From the NCBI GenBank assembly GCA_015655075.1, contig JAATFT010000073.1, positions 1-62,600 on the forward strand: a DNA stretch of 62,600 nt, given 5' to 3'. The first letter of the stretch is position 1; the number at the start of each line of letters is the position of its first letter. The translations under genes and the position numbers were made by a program. The notes beneath the pieces were generated by a model. It was not told where the DNA came from. It worked only from the letters and a program-made list of their open reading frames with translations, and made no database searches. Source of the DNA: Clostridiales bacterium. GTDB lineage: Bacteria > Bacillota > Clostridia > Lachnospirales > Lachnospiraceae. Below are positions 59,741-62,600 of this stretch, piece by piece.

Positions 59741-59930
59741 CTGGAGTATAATCAATTCAATACGGATATAACATTACGAACAGGGTGTAATTGATCTAAT
59801 GTATCTGGGAGCAAAACCCAATTTTTTGGTGCCGAAAGACAAAGGTAAAATTGGCTGGGATGTGTCAAAAATAAGGCAAAACTCGGGGTTTACCACCAGT
59901 AAAACAGATTATAAAAAAAGTAAAATAATA
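59741..59930 (+). ncRNA. Unclassified structured leader or small RNA candidate
   Basis: ATCAATT (59751-59757) pairs with AATTGAT (59789-59795). CCCAATTTT (59817-59825) pairs with AAAATTGG and GGG (59847-59859), closing a loop that contains GGTGCCGAAAGACAAAGG. GGCAAAACTCGGGGTTTACC follows. I compared it by eye with c-di-GMP, c-di-AMP, SAM, glycine and FMN riboswitch cores and found no match. It lies between two promoters upstream of the surface-protein gene. Confidence 0.35.
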
Positions 59931-59941
59931 GATAAAAAGAC

Positions 59942-59970
59942 TTGACCTTTTGTTTGATTATTGTTATAAT
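59942..59970 (+). promoter_or_regulatory. Promoter P2 of the surface-protein gene
   Basis: TTGACC (59942-59947) and TATAAT (59965-59970) with an exact 17-base spacer make a near-consensus SigA promoter. The predicted leader is ~73 bases and ends with the ribosome site AAGGAGGAAG, in keeping with a highly expressed surface protein. Confidence 0.85.
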
Positions 59971-60049
59971 CAACTTGTTATTGGAATGATTATATTTGAC
60001 CCAAATATAATACCAAACCAAACCTATATTTTAAGGAGGAAGAAAGAAT

Positions 60050-62501
60050 ATGAGGAAAAATTTCTTTAAAAAGAAATTAGCTACCATCGTTGCTTTAGCA
60101 ATGGTAGTGGCCAGCCTGACAGTACCGTCAAACAGTGCGTCAGCAGCTACAGCTACTAAAATTGTTAAACAGGGTGGAAAAGCCGCACCGTCAGTTCTCT
60201 ATGTTACTGACAAAGGTACAGACTACGGCTTAAGTAAAGTTTATAAAACAAATAAGTATGTCTGGACCATCAGCAATTCATCAATTGCCACAATTAACAA
60301 AGCTGGTGTTGTAACGGCGGTATCACCGGGCTCAGTAACAATTAAGTGTACCGCGAGAAATTCCAAGGGCAAATGGCTGAAGGCTTTTACCAAAAAGTTA
60401 ACAATCAAACAGCGTGTGGACAGCGTTGATATCGGATCCGATGATTTTTCATTATATATTAATGAAACAAAGGATTTAAACGCTACTAAGAATCCGGCCA
60501 AATCAACCGATGCACTCAGATACTATTCTGATGATGTAGAAGTTGCAACCGTAGATGCCAAGACAGGTATTGTTAAGGCAGTAGGCATTGGCGAAGCTAC
60601 AATTACCGTGTATGCAAAGGCTGCATGGAATACGGCAACCACAAGCAAGTACAACAGAACAGATTCCGTTAAAGTTACAGTTCTTGACGGTATCCAGTCC
60701 GTTAAGCAGACTACGGTTAATCAAATTGAATTAGGTTTTGCAACTGAGCAAAGCGGCAAATTAACAACAGATAGTCTTACTGTTACGGATGCAGACGGTA
60801 TCAAGCAGGTAGTTAAGGAAATTAAATTTTCAGACGACGGCAAGACCGCTACCGTAGAATTCTATCTTGACCTGGAAGACGGCGTTACTTACAAAGTAGC
60901 TTACGGTGAAACTGTAAAAACTTTCGTTGCAAGCGCAGGTCCCGTGGCTTCCATCGTACTTAGCGGAAAGACAGTACAGTACGATACGGCAACGGATCTT
61001 GATCTGAAAGCATATGATAAAAACGGCATCGATGTATCATCCAAGGTTAATGACTGGGATGATGTAGAATTTGATTATGATGGCGCTGATGCTGACATTG
61101 ATTGGGATGACGAAGATGATGTATGGCAGATTACCGTATATGATTATCCTAAGTCAATAAGCGTTAAAGCTACTTATAACGTTTTCGATGAAGATAAAGA
61201 GGAAGACGTAAGCTTTACAAGTTCAGCGGTTATCAAGTCCGTAAAAGAAATTGCCAATGTGGCAAGCGACATTAAGTATACTGTTCTTGAAGCAGATGAT
61301 TACAATGATGTAAACTGGGATGACAAAGACGATGTTACCGATACGCTTCCTGCCGAAGCTTCCGATTACAGACTGTTCATCAAAGCAGAGAACCAGAATG
61401 GCGATGACATCTATGAATGGAATTTCGACAGCTTTGAATCCAGTGATGAAGATATCTTAACCGTTTCCTATGATGAAGAGGGTAAAGATGATGAAGAAAC
61501 CGCTGTATATGTAGACCCGGTTAAGGCTGGTACTGCTTATATTAAAGCAAAATACGGCAACACAACTAAGATGCTTAAAATAACAGTTGGCAACAAAGCA
61601 AAAGCTACTAAGATTTCTGTAAATGATAGTTCCATCGATCTGTCCGATTCAGATTTACTTGGCGGTGACAGTGCTGTAGTTGAACTTACAGTAAAAGATC
61701 AGTATGGGGACGAAGTAGATTATGATGATGCCGTTGAGGTTGAACATAAGTCAGGTGATTCTGGTGTTGAAGGTAAAGATATCTTAGAGGTTGAAACAGC
61801 AGAGGATTCCGGTTCCAATTTAGCTAAGAATCAGGTTAGATTTACGTTACCTGCAGGAAAAGCTAGTTCAGATTCAGACGGTTCTAATACTTATGAATTG
61901 TCAATTAACGATAAATCTATTAAGGTTACCGTTAAAGTTTATCATGTTGATGATAAGGTTATAACAAAATTAGGCCTTGAGAAAACTCATGAATCCATTG
62001 ATGTTGCTATCAATAAGAATACTGAAGATGACAAGGTAGCAACTTATACCGTATACGGCTATAATAAGGCCGGTGCTAAGGTTGATAAGGTGAAGGCTAG
62101 TTTCACCTATACTTTTGACGGCGATACTTTAGCTAAAGACAACGATGAGGGTATGACAATTACGGAAGGTACCGGCGTTGCATCTTTAGCAGCAGTATCT
62201 CTTAATAAAGGCTCTATAGCTTCACAGGCTTCCGTAGGTACTTATAAGGTTAAAGCGACAGCTACTGTTGATGCAGATACAGCTACTGGCCAAAAGAAGG
62301 TTACGGATACCTTAACCGCATCCCTGAAAGTTACAAGCACACAGAAGGTTCCTACTGTAACCTTTGACAAGACTTCATTAAGCATTGAAGATGATGATGT
62401 AGATACAGTTGAAGAGGTTATTGAGGAAGCATTAAATATTAAACGTGCTGGTTCTGAGGAGCTGGAGGTTGTAGGCGCTGAAATTGTTGTCAGCAGTAAG
62501 A
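60050..62501 (+). CDS. Secreted Big_2-domain surface protein (3' end missing)
   Basis: An open frame of more than 815 codons beginning with a signal peptide (KKKLATIVALAMVVASLTVP, cleavage near SASA-A). Ig-like Big_2 repeats follow, with the typical pattern WTISNSSIATINKAGVVTAV then GSVTIKCTA, and again VEVATVDAKTGIVKAVGIG. The middle is very rich in Asp and Glu. No wall anchor is seen because the true 3' end is lost: at ~62502 the sequence changes to unrelated high-GC DNA. It is probably an S-layer-like or adhesin protein, with a strong promoter and ribosome site. Confidence 0.85.
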
Positions 62502-62600
62502 CTCCACGCCGAGCGCACGGGTATCGAACGCCCAGTGAAAGCCATAGGGCGTGCAGGCGTCGCCGGAGATGCGCGAAGTCGCGGCACCGACCACGATGTC
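62502..62600 (-). CDS. Foreign high-GC fragment: periplasmic amino-acid-binding protein piece
   Basis: The last 100 bases are 67% GC by direct count, against 42% in the 100 bases before. The minus strand is open throughout for 33 codons and reads DIVVGAATSRISGDACTPYG, then FHWAFDTRAL. This resembles Peripla_BP_6 branched-chain amino-acid-binding proteins of Proteobacteria, where a G-A-A/S...C-(S/T)-P...H-(W/Y)-x-(F/Y)-DT pattern is usual. It is most likely an assembly chimera rather than a gene of this organism. Confidence 0.65.

Noticed and set aside
59741..59930. c-di-GMP or c-di-AMP riboswitch before the surface-protein gene
   Set aside because: Short stretches (GGCAAA, AACCCAATTT) recall those classes, but the order of core motifs does not fit either.

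Overview
The window looks like a piece of a low-to-moderate-GC, Gram-positive, spore-forming Clostridia chromosome, most likely Lachnospiraceae or a close relative. This rests on SigH, a SleB-type cell-wall hydrolase, YesM/YesN regulation, the order dgt-dnaG-rpoD-trmK followed by a TGS-type nucleoside kinase, a type A RNase P RNA, and tRNA genes without encoded CCA. No rRNA, phage, plasmid or CRISPR locus is visible.

Layout. (1) 0.1-2.7 kb, minus strand: two zinc-ribbon proteins, a DUF2085 membrane protein, sigH and a tRNA-Thr. (2) 3.2-17.2 kb, plus strand: a glycan uptake and breakdown locus. It has a broken LacI-type regulator, a YesM/YesN two-component pair, a sugar-type ABC importer (binding protein and two permeases, no ATPase), three glycosidase-like enzymes, a truncated four-carbon acid-sugar kinase fused to an Asp/Glu-type racemase, a BKACE (DUF849) enzyme and a glycosidase remnant. 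(3) 17.3-18.8 kb: queH, tRNA-Pro, an orphan small ORF and mobile-repeat ends. (4) 18.8-30.7 kb: a LysR regulator divergent from an Nfu-like protein, then a UGSC-family protein, a UroD-type methyltransferase-like protein, a complete oligopeptide-type ABC importer, an amidohydrolase and a cupin. This reads as one catabolic operon for an unidentified small molecule. (5) 31.0-40.6 kb: an OmpR-type two-component system followed by a propeller-fused binding lipoprotein, two sugar-type permeases, a coiled-coil HlyD-like adaptor and a reduced MacB-like membrane protein, with no ATPase. (6) 40.8-48.0 kb: housekeeping genes dgt, dnaG, rpoD, trmK, a nucleoside kinase and rnpB. (7) 48.3-54.8 kb: a second two-component system followed by a large membrane protein and an ABC-2 exporter. 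(8) 54.9-62.5 kb: an AP2-domain protein, 87-bp tandem repeats, a cell-wall hydrolase, thrC and the start of a large secreted Big_2-domain surface protein.

Two themes stand out. First, the accessory regions carry short palindromic repeats and several genes reduced to their two ends: the LacI remnant, the apiosidase-like remnant, the N-truncated kinase beside a palindromic element, and a locus at 30.8 kb that looks like the dgt flanks with dgt missing. Second, two loci (4 and 5) have gene combinations I cannot match to a described system. The last ~99 bases do not belong to this genome: they are 67% GC over the last 100 bases and encode, on the minus strand, part of a periplasmic amino-acid-binding-protein-like sequence, so the window end is probably a chimeric assembly junction.
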